Shown: positions 47,320-56,318 of the stretch, one piece after another
Numbering within the stretch: position 1 is the first letter of the stretch
How the letters are laid out: the number at the start of each line of letters is the position of its first letter
Assembly: GCF_015354505.1 (NCBI RefSeq)
Contig: NZ_JACAFP010000004.1
Location: 39,432-103,431 of the forward strand
Direction of reading: 5' to 3'
DNA: 64,000 nucleotides
DNA from: Microbacterium sp. UFMG61
GTDB lineage: Bacteria; Actinomycetota; Actinomycetes; Actinomycetales; Microbacteriaceae
Translations under genes and position numbers: made by a program
Notes under the pieces: generated by a model
What the model was told of the DNA's origin: nothing
Database searches by the model: none
The model's input: the letters and a program-made list of their open reading frames with translations, nothing else

Positions 47320-48261
47320 TCACGGAATGAGCGCGAGCTTGCCGCCCGGATGCCCTTCTGCCAACAGTGCGAGCGCCGCCGGCGCCTCGTCCAGCGGGAA
47401 CGTCCGTGCCAACGGTACGGCCAACTCGCCGTTCTGCGCCAGCGCCACGAGCTCGCCGCGGATCTGATCGCGAAAACGCGCGCTCGCAGGCTGAGAGCCC
47501 GCGATGGCGAGGATGCCCTCGGCGGCGGCACGGGCGGCAGCGGCGATAGTCACGACGCGGCTCCTGTCGGCGACGAGCTCGAGCGAGACGTCGATCGCCT
47601 CGTCCGTTCCCACCGCATCGAGCGATGCGACGACGTCGTCGCCTGCCAGAGCACGCACGCGGTCGGCGAGACCGGGCCCGTATCGCACCGGGATTCCGCC
47701 GAAGTCGCGCACGACCTGCGCGCGCGCCTCGCTCGCAGTCCCGATCACGGTGATTCCGCGCAGCGCCGCCTGCTGCAGCACACTGACCCCTACCGCACCC
47801 GACGCGCCGTGGAGCAGGACCGTCTCCCCCGGGGTCACGCCGGTCACGTGCAGCATCTCGGCCGCCGTGGTTCCGGCGAGCAGCAGGTTCGCGGCCGCGG
47901 CATGCGTGAGCGTCGTGGGTTTGACGAACGCCTTCTCCGCCGGGAAGGTGAGCTCCGTCGCGAAGCCTCCGCGCACACGGAAAGCGATCACCTCGTCGCC
48001 GAGGGAGACCTCGCCGGAACCGATTCGCGTGTCGGGACCGATGGCCGTCACGACGCCCGAGATCTCGTACCCGATCGGCACGGGAAGCTCGACACCGTCA
48101 CGAGGCGTCGCGACATGCTTGGCATCCGCCGGGTTCACCCCCGCAGCGAGGACGCGAACGGTGACCTCCCCCGGTCCGGGATCCGGCACGAGGGTCTCCA
48201 CGAACTCCCAGGTCTCGGGCCCGCCCCAGGTGGTCGCGATCCATCGCTCGGCGACGGTCAT
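47320..48261 (-). CDS. NADP-dependent zinc-free oxidoreductase (quinone reductase type)
   Basis: A 313-residue medium-chain dehydrogenase/reductase. The GroES-like start is AERWIATTWGGPETWEF, with VLAAGVNPADAKH; the Rossmann motif is VLLHGASGAVGVSVLQQAA. The zinc ligands of alcohol dehydrogenases are absent, matching quinone oxidoreductase or alkenal reductase enzymes. GGAGAGGAGAG precedes the ATG. It lies 14 bases after the secreted I36-like gene on the same strand. Confidence 0.88.
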   Translation of the reverse strand: MTVAERWIATTWGGPETWEFVETLVPDPGPGEVTVRVLAAGVNPADAKHVATPRDGVELPVPIGYEISGVVTAIGPDTRIGSGEVSLGDEVIAFRVRGGFATELTFPAEKAFVKPTTLTHAAAANLLLAGTTAAEMLHVTGVTPGETVLLHGASGAVGVSVLQQAALRGITVIGTASEARAQVVRDFGGIPVRYGPGLADRVRALAGDDVVASLDAVGTDEAIDVSLELVADRSRVVTIAAAARAAAEGILAIAGSQPASARFRDQIRGELVALAQNGELAVPLARTFPLDEAPAALALLAEGHPGGKLALIP

Positions 48262-48275
48262 GTGCTCTCCTCTCC

Positions 48276-48755
48276 TCAGAGCACGCAGCGGAGGTTGGTC
48301 GCCGTGCCTGACACGTTCGCCCACCCGTTCGCGGCAGCCGTCGCGAGAACCGTGGTGACGTTGCGCGCCTGGGCGTATCCGCTCGAGCGCGCGTCCGCGA
48401 TCGATCTCGTGACGAAGCTCGACGGGATGCTGTGCGTCGAGCACGTCGTCCAGCTCAGCTTGGCTCCGGTGAGCGAAGCTCCGGTGAAGGCGCACACCTG
48501 GCCGGTGGCGCAGGAGCCGACCGCCGCGCGCAGGCTGATCTCTCTGCGAGTCGGCACCGTCAGCGTCATGCCGAGTTCGGGCCACACGGCGTGGTTCCTG
48601 TCGATGATCACCCCGCCGGGCACCTCGTCCATCACCTCGACGATGAGGGTCGCGACCTCCTCATCGCCGAACCCCTCGGCATGCGCAGCTCCGCTCAGGG
48701 TCCCTGCCGCGAGAACGCCGAGGACGACCGCGGTGACGATCCGCCCGGATCTCAT
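48276..48755 (-). CDS. Secreted protein resembling peptidase inhibitor I36
   Basis: A 159-residue exported protein. Signal peptide MRSGRIVTAVVLGVLAAGTLSGAAHA with AHA cleavage site. The mature region includes GSCATGQVCAFTGASLTGAKLSW, then FVTRSIADARSSGYAQARNVTTVL and a C-terminal Cys. The pattern of a Cys-flanked aromatic motif followed by RSIxNxR-like repeats is that of actinobacterial peptidase-inhibitor-family-I36 or beta/gamma-crystallin-like secreted proteins; the match is moderate. ATGA overlap with the membrane gene upstream ties it to the sigma-factor cassette. Confidence 0.65.
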   Translation of the reverse strand: MRSGRIVTAVVLGVLAAGTLSGAAHAEGFGDEEVATLIVEVMDEVPGGVIIDRNHAVWPELGMTLTVPTRREISLRAAVGSCATGQVCAFTGASLTGAKLSWTTCSTHSIPSSFVTRSIADARSSGYAQARNVTTVLATAAANGWANVSGTATNLRCVL

Positions 48756-49741
48756 CGGATCAGACTCTCGTCCACATCCCACAGCGTGTACGACACCACG
48801 GCACCGGCATCGATGAGGTCGGTGTTCTCGAGATTGGTGCGCTCGATCCCGATGATGCGACCGGTGTCTGCGGAGATCAGCACGACATCGCTCGCTGTGC
48901 CGTCGTCGGACACGACCCGCAGGCCGGTCGCCGGACGCCCGAGGCGGTCGACCGTCGACCCCAGCCCCTGCGCGTCGCCCGTGGCTTCCAGGATGCCGAG
49001 CATCTGCGACTGCTGCTGGTCGGTCAGCGTCCACTGCTGCAACATCGTCGTCATGGCCGTCAGCAGCTCGGCCCCGGTGGGATCCGCAGGCATCCCGAAT
49101 GCCCAGAGAGCCGCTTCGACGTCGCGCTCGCTGTTCCCGAACGGCTCCGGAACGGCGGTCGCGAACTGGCCGGGCTCGATCGGCAGATCGACAGAGACCT
49201 GTCCCGAACTGCTCACCTCGGCGCCCATGTTCGCGGTCGCGTCAGCGGGATCGTAGGGAACACCGAGCACGCTCGTCACGTGTCCGGATAGGTCCGCTTC
49301 CCACTCCAGGACGGTCAGCTGGGGAACGACCTCGGTCTCACCGGTGCTGCCGTCGATGGTGAAGGCCCAGCTCGCCGATCGCACGAGCCGCTCAGGAGCG
49401 ACCGGACCGTCGCCCGATGCGAGCGCCTCCTGCGCGGTCTCGACGGTGGCTGCGGTGCTCATCGCCGACGTGAAGTCGAGTGGATCCAGACCCTCGGCGA
49501 CCGCGTCGCCCTGCGGCACGAGAACCGCGACGGCGACCACAGCGGCTGCGGCGGCCGTCGCGAGGCCGGATGCCCACCCGACGGCGACGGCACGACTGCG
49601 TCGCGGAGCCCTCGAGTCGCGGATGATCCTGTCGCGCATCCTCAGCGCCGCGGCATCGGGATGCGCATCGCGAGGGGTCCGGGCGGGATCCGCGTCCGTC
49701 AACACTCGATCCAGCAGCGCGTGGTCGCCCATCGCCGTCAC
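48752..49741 (-). CDS. CU044_5270-like membrane protein, sigma-factor partner
   Basis: A 329-residue protein with a cytoplasmic N terminus (about 48 residues, with RMRDRIIRDSR), one membrane helix (GWASGLATAAAAAVVAVAVLV) and a large external domain ending ISADTGRIIGIERT ... VVSYTLWDVDESL. This layout matches actinobacterial CU044_5270-family proteins, which sit beside ECF-type sigma factors and may act as anti-sigma or sensor. The GTG start overlaps the sigma stop (GTGA). No ZAS zinc motif is seen. Confidence 0.75.
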   Translation of the reverse strand: MTAMGDHALLDRVLTDADPARTPRDAHPDAAALRMRDRIIRDSRAPRRSRAVAVGWASGLATAAAAAVVAVAVLVPQGDAVAEGLDPLDFTSAMSTAATVETAQEALASGDGPVAPERLVRSASWAFTIDGSTGETEVVPQLTVLEWEADLSGHVTSVLGVPYDPADATANMGAEVSSSGQVSVDLPIEPGQFATAVPEPFGNSERDVEAALWAFGMPADPTGAELLTAMTTMLQQWTLTDQQQSQMLGILEATGDAQGLGSTVDRLGRPATGLRVVSDDGTASDVVLISADTGRIIGIERTNLENTDLIDAGAVVSYTLWDVDESLIR

Positions 49742-50253
49742 CCCGCCTCCTCCAGTCCGAGCGCCGCGCGCAGCTTCCGCTGTGCTCGACGCAGCGCCTT
49801 CCTCACTCGGATCTTCGGGCTGCGCAGTATCTCAGCGATCTCCCCCACCGCGAGCGCATCCCAGTATGTCAGCATGATGATACGCCGCTCAGTCCTGGAT
49901 AGGACACCCAAAGCTGTGAGAACGCGCACCCGCATGGTGAGGTCAGCGGCGCCCTCCGCACCGGACATCCCCTGGTGCACCGCGTCGAGAGCCGTTCGTC
50001 GCGTGACCGCGCGAGCCGCGCGCGAGCGCAGCACGCGGTCGGCCGCGCGCAGAAGCCACAGATGATCCACGGGCTTCATCGGGTCGAGGCGCGACCAGGC
50101 GAGGAGGAAGATCTCGGAGACGATCTCGGTGACCTCGGCGTCGTCGTCGACGACACCCTCGACGTGATGCCGTACGCGCGCCCAGTTCGAATCGAAGAGC
50201 GCACTGAAGGCTCGATCCTTCTGCTTCTCGGCGTCGTCGCCGCGGGTGCTCAT
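49738..50253 (-). CDS. RNA polymerase sigma factor, ECF type
   Basis: A 171-residue sigma-70-family factor. Region 2 is FSALFDSNWARVRHHVEG ... EIVSEIFLLAWSRLDPM; region 4 is LSRTERRIIMLTYWDALAVGEIAEILRSP with a helix-turn-helix and basic tail RKALRRAQRKLRAAL. It is coupled by GTGA overlap with the membrane protein. ATG 50253 is chosen, the extra seven upstream codons being unsupported. It starts 51 bases after era on the same strand, so it may be read from the era operon and its own promoter. Confidence 0.88.
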   Translation of the reverse strand: MSTRGDDAEKQKDRAFSALFDSNWARVRHHVEGVVDDDAEVTEIVSEIFLLAWSRLDPMKPVDHLWLLRAADRVLRSRAARAVTRRTALDAVHQGMSGAEGAADLTMRVRVLTALGVLSRTERRIIMLTYWDALAVGEIAEILRSPKIRVRKALRRAQRKLRAALGLEEAG

Positions 50254-50304
50254 CTGTGACGTCCGGTGGAGCACCCGACCCGCTCAGCGTGTCGGACCTC
50301 CATC

Positions 50305-51201
50305 TCAGAAGCCGAGTCGACCGAGCTGCTTCGGGTCGCGCTGCCATTCCTTGGCGACCTTGACGTGCAGTCCCAGGAAGACCCGGGTGCCGAGGAGCTC
50401 TTCGATGCCGACGCGTGCCCGACGGCCCACATCGGCGAGTCTCTTGCCCTTGTGGCCGATGATGATCGCCTTCTGGCTGTCGCGCTCGACGACGATCGAG
50501 GCATGCACGTCGGTGAGGTCGCTGTCCTCACGGGGAGCGATGTCGTCGATCACCACGGCGATCGAATGCGGCAGCTCGTCGCGCACACCATCCAGCGCCG
50601 CCTCACGGATCATTTCCGCGATGCGATCCTCCTCGGACTCGTCTGTCGTGACACCTTCGCCGTACAGGGCGGGGCCCGTCGGCATGAGGGAGAGCACCTC
50701 GTCCGCGAGGACCTCGAGCTGATCGCGCGTCAGAGCGGACAGCGGTATCACCGCAGCCCAGTCCTCGCGCAGGGCATCGACCTCCAGGAGCCGTTCGGTG
50801 ATCTCATCGCGACCTGCGGCGTCGGTCTTCGTCACGATCGCGACCTTCTTCGCGCGCGGGTAGCCGTCGAGGGACGCGGCGATCCGCCGATCTCCGGGGC
50901 CCACCTTCTCGGTCGCCGGCACGCAGAATCCGATCACGTCGACGTCGCCGAGGACCTGCTCTACCAGGTCGTTCAGCCGCTCGCCGAGAAGCGTCCGCGG
51001 CTTGTGGATGCCGGGGGTGTCGACGATCACGAGCTGACCCTCGGGGCGGTTCACGATTCCACGGATGGCACGTCGCGTCGTCTGGGGCTTCTCGCTGGTG
51101 ATGGCGATCTTCTCGCCGACGAGCGCATTGGTGAGCGTCGACTTCCCGACGTTCGGTCGCCCCACGAAGGTCACGAACCCGCTTCGCGTCTGCTCAGTCA
51201 T
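50305..51201 (-). CDS. era: GTPase Era
   Basis: A 298-residue GTPase in 16S rRNA maturation and 30S assembly. G1 GRPNVGKST, G2 QTTRRAIRG, G3 DTPGIHKP, G4 TKTDAAG; the KH domain is at the C terminus (AIIIGHKGKRLADVG). It overlaps the end of the CNNM-type gene by eight bases, standard synteny. Confidence 0.96.
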   Translation of the reverse strand: MTEQTRSGFVTFVGRPNVGKSTLTNALVGEKIAITSEKPQTTRRAIRGIVNRPEGQLVIVDTPGIHKPRTLLGERLNDLVEQVLGDVDVIGFCVPATEKVGPGDRRIAASLDGYPRAKKVAIVTKTDAAGRDEITERLLEVDALREDWAAVIPLSALTRDQLEVLADEVLSLMPTGPALYGEGVTTDESEEDRIAEMIREAALDGVRDELPHSIAVVIDDIAPREDSDLTDVHASIVVERDSQKAIIIGHKGKRLADVGRRARVGIEELLGTRVFLGLHVKVAKEWQRDPKQLGRLGF

Positions 51202-52489
51202 CGTCCTGGTCTCCTTCGTGCCCTGCTGATGCAGGATCATTCGCTGCGCGCTCGACGAACACCGTCGCGATGCCGCGCCCGCGCCCTCTCGACGCGCCGC
51301 CCGTCAGGGTGAGTCCCTCGACGGTCGCCATGGCTCCCGGCTGCGGCACCTGGCCGAGGGCCTTGCCCAGCAGGCCGCCGATGGAGTCGACATCGTCGTC
51401 CTCGAGTTCGAGTCCGAACAGATCGCCGACATCCTCCAGCGAGAGTCGGGCGCTCACGCGGTATCGTCCGTCGCCGAGTTCGACGACTTCTGCTGCCACT
51501 CGATCGTACTCGTCGGAGATCTCTCCCACGAGTTCCTCGATGAGGTCTTCGAGCGTCACGAGCCCCGAGATGCCGCCATGCTCGTCGATCACCAGGCACA
51601 CGTGCACGGCGTCGCGCTTCATCTGCTGCAGAAGCGTCTCGGCGCGCATGGACTCGGGGACGAACGTCGCGGGGCGCGAGATCGGTCGGATCGACGCGGC
51701 CCGCCATGCGCTCTCGTCGCGGTACGCGAACTGCACGAGATCCTTCAGGTAGAGCACACCGACGACATCGTCCGCGTCGTCGTCGACCACCGGCATCCGC
51801 GAGACACCGCGCTGCAGGAACAGCGTCATGGCCTCGTCGGTGGTGGCGGTCGCATCGACCGTGACCATCTCGGTGCGCGGAACCATGACCGCGCGCACGA
51901 ACTGGTCGGTGAAGTCGAACACCGAGTGGATCAGATCGCGGTCGTCGGCCTCGATGAGATCGTTCGACGCGGCCTCGTCGACCATGCTGAGCAGCTGCTC
52001 TTCAGAAGTGAACGAGCTGCGGCCGGTGCCGGGCGTGACACGGTTGCCCAGCACGACGAGGCCCTGCGCGATCGGACCCAGGAAGATGCGCAGACCGCGC
52101 ACGATCGGTGCGTTGGCCCGGAGTATGCGATCGGCATGCTGGCGTCCGAAAGATCGCGGACTCGCACCGACGAGAACGAAGGTGATGCCGGTCATCAGCA
52201 CCGCCGCAGCGAGCATCGCCCACCAGATGTTGTCGAAGAGGATGCTGAACGCGACGGTCACGAGCACGGCCGCCGCCGTCTCGGCGAGGACGCGGATGAA
52301 GGAGACCGAGTTGACGTGCGCATCCGGGTCCACCGCGATTCGCGCCAGTTGCCGGGCGTTGCGCCCCTCCGTTCCCATCTCCGCGATGTCGGAGCGCGAG
52401 GTGACACCGAAGGCCGCGTCGATCGCCGCCATGAGACCGCCGAAGGCGACCAGCAGCACCGCTCCCGCGAGCAGGAGAGCCGCAGTCAT
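51194..52489 (-). CDS. CNNM/CorC-type hemolysin-family membrane protein
   Basis: A 431-residue protein: N-terminal CNNM (DUF21) membrane domain with three to four helices, two CBS domains (RAVMVPRTEMVTVDATATTDE and CLVIDEHGGISGLVTLEDLIEE) and the C-terminal CorC_HlyC domain. Such proteins export Mg2+/Co2+ or shape ion balance. It overlaps ybeY by four bases and leads into era. Confidence 0.93.
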   Translation of the reverse strand: MTAALLLAGAVLLVAFGGLMAAIDAAFGVTSRSDIAEMGTEGRNARQLARIAVDPDAHVNSVSFIRVLAETAAAVLVTVAFSILFDNIWWAMLAAAVLMTGITFVLVGASPRSFGRQHADRILRANAPIVRGLRIFLGPIAQGLVVLGNRVTPGTGRSSFTSEEQLLSMVDEAASNDLIEADDRDLIHSVFDFTDQFVRAVMVPRTEMVTVDATATTDEAMTLFLQRGVSRMPVVDDDADDVVGVLYLKDLVQFAYRDESAWRAASIRPISRPATFVPESMRAETLLQQMKRDAVHVCLVIDEHGGISGLVTLEDLIEELVGEISDEYDRVAAEVVELGDGRYRVSARLSLEDVGDLFGLELEDDDVDSIGGLLGKALGQVPQPGAMATVEGLTLTGGASRGRGRGIATVFVERAANDPASAGHEGDQDDD

Positions 52490-52944
52490 CGTCGACGTTC
52501 GACGGCAGCGAAGCCCTGGATGAGCTCCTTCTGCAGTCCGAACATCTCACGCTCCTCGTCGGGCTCTGCGTGGTCGAAGCCCAGCAGGTGCAGCAGCCCG
52601 TGCGTGGTGAGCAGGATGAGCTCGTCCATCAGCGTGTGTCCTGCCGCCTGCGCCTGAGCCTCGGCGACCTGCGGGCACAGCACGATGTCGCCGAGCAGGC
52701 CCGGAGCCGTCGGGCGGTCCTCCGCGCCGGGACGCAGCTCATCCATGGGGAAGCTGAGCACATCGGTGGGGCCGGGCTCGTCCATCCACTGCACGTGCAG
52801 CGCCTCCATGGCGCCCTCGTCGACGAGGACGATCGCGACCTCGGCATCGGGGCTGACATGCATCTGGGCGAGGTTGAAGTCCGTCAGTCGCTGGAGCACC
52901 GTCTCGTCGACGTCGATGGCCGACTCGTTGTTGATCTCGATCAT
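52486..52944 (-). CDS. ybeY: Endoribonuclease YbeY
   Basis: A 152-residue metal-dependent RNase for 16S rRNA 3'-end maturation and quality control. The zinc motif is HGLLHLLGFDH (HxxxHxxxxxH). DEPGPTDVLSFPMDE is the second landmark. It stands between phoH and the CNNM-type gene. Confidence 0.96.
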   Translation of the reverse strand: MIEINNESAIDVDETVLQRLTDFNLAQMHVSPDAEVAIVLVDEGAMEALHVQWMDEPGPTDVLSFPMDELRPGAEDRPTAPGLLGDIVLCPQVAEAQAQAAGHTLMDELILLTTHGLLHLLGFDHAEPDEEREMFGLQKELIQGFAAVERRR

Positions 52945-52960
52945 TTCTGTGCTCGTTTCA

Positions 52961-54043
52961 TCAGGAGAGGCCTCGTTTCGGCGTGCGGTCCCGGGGTCCG
53001 GGTCGCTGCGCACTTCGGCGCTCTGCACGGTTGGCGAACTCCGCCGCCTGCTCACGCTCGAAGCGCTGCGCGGTGCGGCGTTCGTCGTACTCGCTGTACG
53101 CGTCGACGATGCGGCCGACGAGAGAGTGCCGCACGACGTCGTCGCTCGTGAGCCGCGCGAAATGGATGTCGTCAATGCCGTCGAGCACGCGGGTCACCAG
53201 GCGGAGCCCGGAGGATCCCTGCGGAAGGTCGACCTGCGTGATGTCACCGGTGACGACCATCTTCGAGCCGAAACCGAGACGCGTGAGGAACATCTTCATC
53301 TGCTCGGGCGTCGTGTTCTGCGCCTCATCGAGCACCACGAACGAGTCGTTGAGCGTGCGGCCTCGCATGTACGCCAGCGGAGCGACCTCGATCGTCCCCG
53401 TGGCCATGAGACGAGGGACGATCTCGGGGTCCATCATCTCGTTCAACGCGTCGTACAGCGGGCGCAGATACGGGTCGATCTTGTCGGTGAGAGTGCCGGG
53501 CAGGAAACCCAGTCGCTCGCCGGCCTCGACCGCAGGACGCGTGAGGATGATGCGTGTGACCTCCTTGCGCTGCAGCGCCTGCACGGCCTTCGCCATCGCG
53601 AGGTAGGTCTTGCCGGTACCGGCCGGACCGATGCCGAACACGATCGTGTTCTCCTCGATCGCGTCGACGTACTCCTTCTGACCCAGGGTCTTGGGCCTGA
53701 TGACCTTTCCGCGCGTCGACAGGATGGCCTCGCCCAGCACCTCGCTCGGACGCGGGCCGCCGTCGGTGCGCAGCAGGCGCGCAGAGCTGGAGACATCGCT
53801 CGGGGCCAGGTCGTGCCCCGCCTTGGTCATGGTGAGCAGCTCGTCGACGAGGGTCTTCGCCTTCTCGACAGCCTCCGCGCTCCCGGTCAGCGTGATCTCG
53901 TTACCGCGCACGAGCACCTGCACCTCGCGGTGCTCCTTCTCGAGCATCCGCAGCAGGCGGTCCTGCGGACCCAGCAGCTGCACCATGGCGACACCGTCGA
54001 CGTACACGCGTTCGGTGATGATGTCTTGATCGTCAGAAGCCAA
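52961..54043 (-). CDS. phoH: PhoH-family ATPase
   Basis: A 360-residue P-loop ATPase: a KH-like N-terminal part (RLLRMLEKEHREVQVLVRGNEITLTG), then Walker A GIGPAGTGKTYLAMA and Walker B SFVVLDEAQNTT, with RPAVEAGERLGFLPG. PhoH acts with YbeY in RNA metabolism. The likely start is TTG at 54043 with AGGAG ten bases upstream, overlapping the HIT gene by 11 bases; an ATG at 54076 would lie deeper in that gene. Confidence 0.92.
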   Translation of the reverse strand: MASDDQDIITERVYVDGVAMVQLLGPQDRLLRMLEKEHREVQVLVRGNEITLTGSAEAVEKAKTLVDELLTMTKAGHDLAPSDVSSSARLLRTDGGPRPSEVLGEAILSTRGKVIRPKTLGQKEYVDAIEENTIVFGIGPAGTGKTYLAMAKAVQALQRKEVTRIILTRPAVEAGERLGFLPGTLTDKIDPYLRPLYDALNEMMDPEIVPRLMATGTIEVAPLAYMRGRTLNDSFVVLDEAQNTTPEQMKMFLTRLGFGSKMVVTGDITQVDLPQGSSGLRLVTRVLDGIDDIHFARLTSDDVVRHSLVGRIVDAYSEYDERRTAQRFEREQAAEFANRAERRSAQRPGPRDRTPKRGLS

Positions 54044-54380
54044 CGAGCTTGTTCTCCTCGATGTTGCCGAGCACATGGGCGTGCACGTGGAAGACGGACT
54101 GAGCGGCGCTCGCGCCGTTGTTGAAGATGAGGCGGTACTCGCCGTTCGCGTGGTCATCGGCGAGCTGCTTCGCAGCCGCCACCATCTCGGCGAGCAGACC
54201 GGGGTCACCTGCCGCGAGCTCCGTGACGTCGCGGTAGTCCTCGGTCTTCGGGATCACCAGCGCGTGCAGAGGAGCCTGCGGATCGATGTCTCGGATCGCA
54301 AAGACCCGGCCGGTGTCCAGCAGGATCTCGCCCGGGATGTCACCGTTCAGGATGCGCGTGAAGATCGAGGGCTCTGCCAT
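54033..54380 (-). CDS. HIT-family protein (HinT-like)
   Basis: A 115-residue histidine-triad hydrolase with motif HVHAHVLG and the conserved RILNGDIPGEILLDT start. HinT enzymes cleave AMP-lysine and other nucleoside phosphoramidates. A TAGACT -10 box six bases before the ATG suggests an internal leaderless promoter for this and the following genes. Confidence 0.94.
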   Translation of the reverse strand: MAEPSIFTRILNGDIPGEILLDTGRVFAIRDIDPQAPLHALVIPKTEDYRDVTELAAGDPGLLAEMVAAAKQLADDHANGEYRLIFNNGASAAQSVFHVHAHVLGNIEENKLVGF

Positions 54381-54387
54381 GGTCTCA

Positions 54388-54393
54388 GTCTAC
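54388..54393 (-). promoter_or_regulatory. -10 box of the HIT gene (leaderless)
   Basis: TAGACT on the minus strand, then seven bases to ATG 54380. It would give the hit-phoH-ybeY-era genes a promoter separate from hrcA-dnaJ. Confidence 0.4.
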
Positions 54394-54424
54394 TGATCGG
54401 GTGGTGCAGAAGGCCCGAGCCTCG

Positions 54425-55153
54425 TCACCAGCGCTCGAGGGCCACCGACAGCACAGCGATCGCTGCCGGGCCCGCGGTCGAGGTTCGCAGCACGGTGTCT
54501 CCGAGCAGCACGCGTTCGGCTCCTGCGTCGACCAGGCGTGACATCTCGTCGTCGGAGATGCCCCCCTCGGGTCCGACCACCAGCACGAGGTCCCGACCGT
54601 CGGGCGTCACCTGCGAGAGGCTGAGGGGCGCTGTGGGGTCGAGCAGAAGGACCCGCTGCTGCGATGCACGCGCGGCGAGTTCCTTCGTCGTCACCGGCGC
54701 GACGACCTCGGGGACCCACGCGCGATGCGCCTGCTTGGCCGCCTCACGGACGATGCTCGCCCACCGCTCGCGGCCTTTGACGGCCTTCGGACCCTCCCAG
54801 CGCGAGACGCTGCGACTCGCCTGCCACGGGACGATCTCGTCGACACCGAGCTCGCACGCCGCCTGCACCGCCAACTCGTCGCGGTCGCCCTTCGCGAGCG
54901 CCTGCACGAGGACGATCCGAGGCGTCGGCGCGGGCTCGACCGTGCGCTGCGAGACGCGCACATCGACCCGTGCGGGGGTCACCTCTTCCGCGACCCCGCT
55001 GAGCCAGACCCCGGCGCCGTCCCCGACGGTGACGGACTCGCCCACGCGCAGCCGTCGGACCACCGCCGCGTGCTTGGCTTCGGCCCCCGTCAGCACCACG
55101 AGGTCGCCGACGGCCGTATCCGACGAGGATTCGACGAGAAAATGCAGTGCCAT
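54425..55153 (-). CDS. rsmE: 16S rRNA (uracil-1498-N3)-methyltransferase
   Basis: A 242-residue SPOUT methyltransferase. PUA-like N-terminal domain (LTGAEAKHAAVVRRLRVGESV), then the knotted catalytic domain: VQALAKGDRDELAVQAACELGVD, LVVGPEGGISDDEMSRLVDAGA and VLLGDTVLRTSTAGPAAIAV. It follows dnaJ by ten bases in the conserved cluster. Confidence 0.95.
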   Translation of the reverse strand: MALHFLVESSSDTAVGDLVVLTGAEAKHAAVVRRLRVGESVTVGDGAGVWLSGVAEEVTPARVDVRVSQRTVEPAPTPRIVLVQALAKGDRDELAVQAACELGVDEIVPWQASRSVSRWEGPKAVKGRERWASIVREAAKQAHRAWVPEVVAPVTTKELAARASQQRVLLLDPTAPLSLSQVTPDGRDLVLVVGPEGGISDDEMSRLVDAGAERVLLGDTVLRTSTAGPAAIAVLSVALERW

Positions 55154-55163
55154 GGGACGCCGA

Positions 55164-56282
55164 TCAGTGCGAACGGAAACGATCGCGGAACTTCGAGAAG
55201 AGTCCCTGCTGGAACTGCGCCAGCTGCGGCGCCGGAGCTTTGGTCTTCTTCGCGAAGTCCTCGATCAGCCTGCGCTGTGCCGAATCGATCTTGGTCGGCG
55301 TCAGCACCTGCACGCCGACCCTGAGGTCGCCGCGCTGGGTGCCGCGCAGCGGCGTGATGCCCCGCCCCTTGATCGTCAGCACGTCGCCGGACTGCACGCC
55401 GGGCCGGATCTCGAGGTCGACCTCGCCATCGAGTCCCTGGATCGTCGTCTCCGTGCCGAGGATGGCATCGGTCATGGCGACCTCGAGGGTCGCGAGCAGG
55501 TCATCGCCGTCGCGGCTGAACGCCGGGTGGGCGTTGACGGTGACCTCGACGTACAGATCGCCGTTGGGCCCGCCGGCCTTGCCGACTTCGCCGGATCCAG
55601 GGAGCTGCAGGCGCAGGCCCGTCTCGACGCCGGCCGGGATGTCGAGCGACACCGTGCGACGCGAACGCACACGTCCCTGGCCGCCGCACGTGCCGCACGG
55701 ATAAGGGATGGTCGTGCCGTAGCCCTCGCACGTGCCGCAGGGCTGCGAGGTGACGACGTTGCCGAGCAGGCTGCGCACCTGACGCTGCACGTGGCCCGAT
55801 CCACCGCAGATGTCGCAGGTGACGGGGGACGTGCCCTCCTGGCAGCACGAGCCGTTGCAGGTCTCGCACAGCACGGCCGTGTCGACGTCGATGTCGCGAT
55901 GCGCGCCGAAGACGACGTCGCCGAGATCGAGGGTGACGCGCACGAGCGCGTCTTGACCTCGCTCGCGACGGGAGCGAGGTCGCGCGCCACGTCCGCCGCC
56001 CTGGGCCGCACCGAAGAAGGTCTCGAAGATGTCACCGAAGCCACCGAAGCCTCCGCCGAAGTTGCCTGCGGCGCCGTCTCCCCCGCCCATGTCGTATCGA
56101 CGACGCGAATCGTCGTCGCTCAGCACGTCGTAGGCATGCGTGACGAGCTTGAACCGCTCCGCCGCATCCTCACCCGGGTTCACGTCCGGGTGGAGCTGAC
56201 GTGCGAGTCGTCGATATGCCTTCTTGATCTCGTCGGTGGAAGCGTCGCGGGAGACGCCGAGTACCTCGTAGTGATCCGCCAC
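55164..56282 (-). CDS. dnaJ: Chaperone DnaJ
   Basis: A 372-residue Hsp40: J domain with [15 protein letters not shown] (HPD), Gly/Phe linker ([16 protein letters not shown]), four-repeat zinc domain and C-terminal substrate domain. The zinc repeats are [24 protein letters not shown] and CGTCGGQG; the first has Cys where Gly is usual. It follows hrcA, so heat control through HrcA is expected. Confidence 0.95.
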   Translation of the reverse strand: MADHYEVLGVSRDASTDEIKKAYRRLARQLHPDVNPGEDAAERFKLVTHAYDVLSDDDSRRRYDMGGGDGAAGNFGGGFGGFGDIFETFFGAAQGGGRGARPRSRRERGQDALVRVTLDLGDVVFGAHRDIDVDTAVLCETCNGSCCQEGTSPVTCDICGGSGHVQRQVRSLLGNVVTSQPCGTCEGYGTTIPYPCGTCGGQGRVRSRRTVSLDIPAGVETGLRLQLPGSGEVGKAGGPNGDLYVEVTVNAHPAFSRDGDDLLATLEVAMTDAILGTETTIQGLDGEVDLEIRPGVQSGDVLTIKGRGITPLRGTQRGDLRVGVQVLTPTKIDSAQRRLIEDFAKKTKAPAPQLAQFQQGLFSKFRDRFRSH

Positions 56283-56318
56283 AATGGCCCTTCTGCGTGT
56301 CGTGTCAGGACGCCCGCG

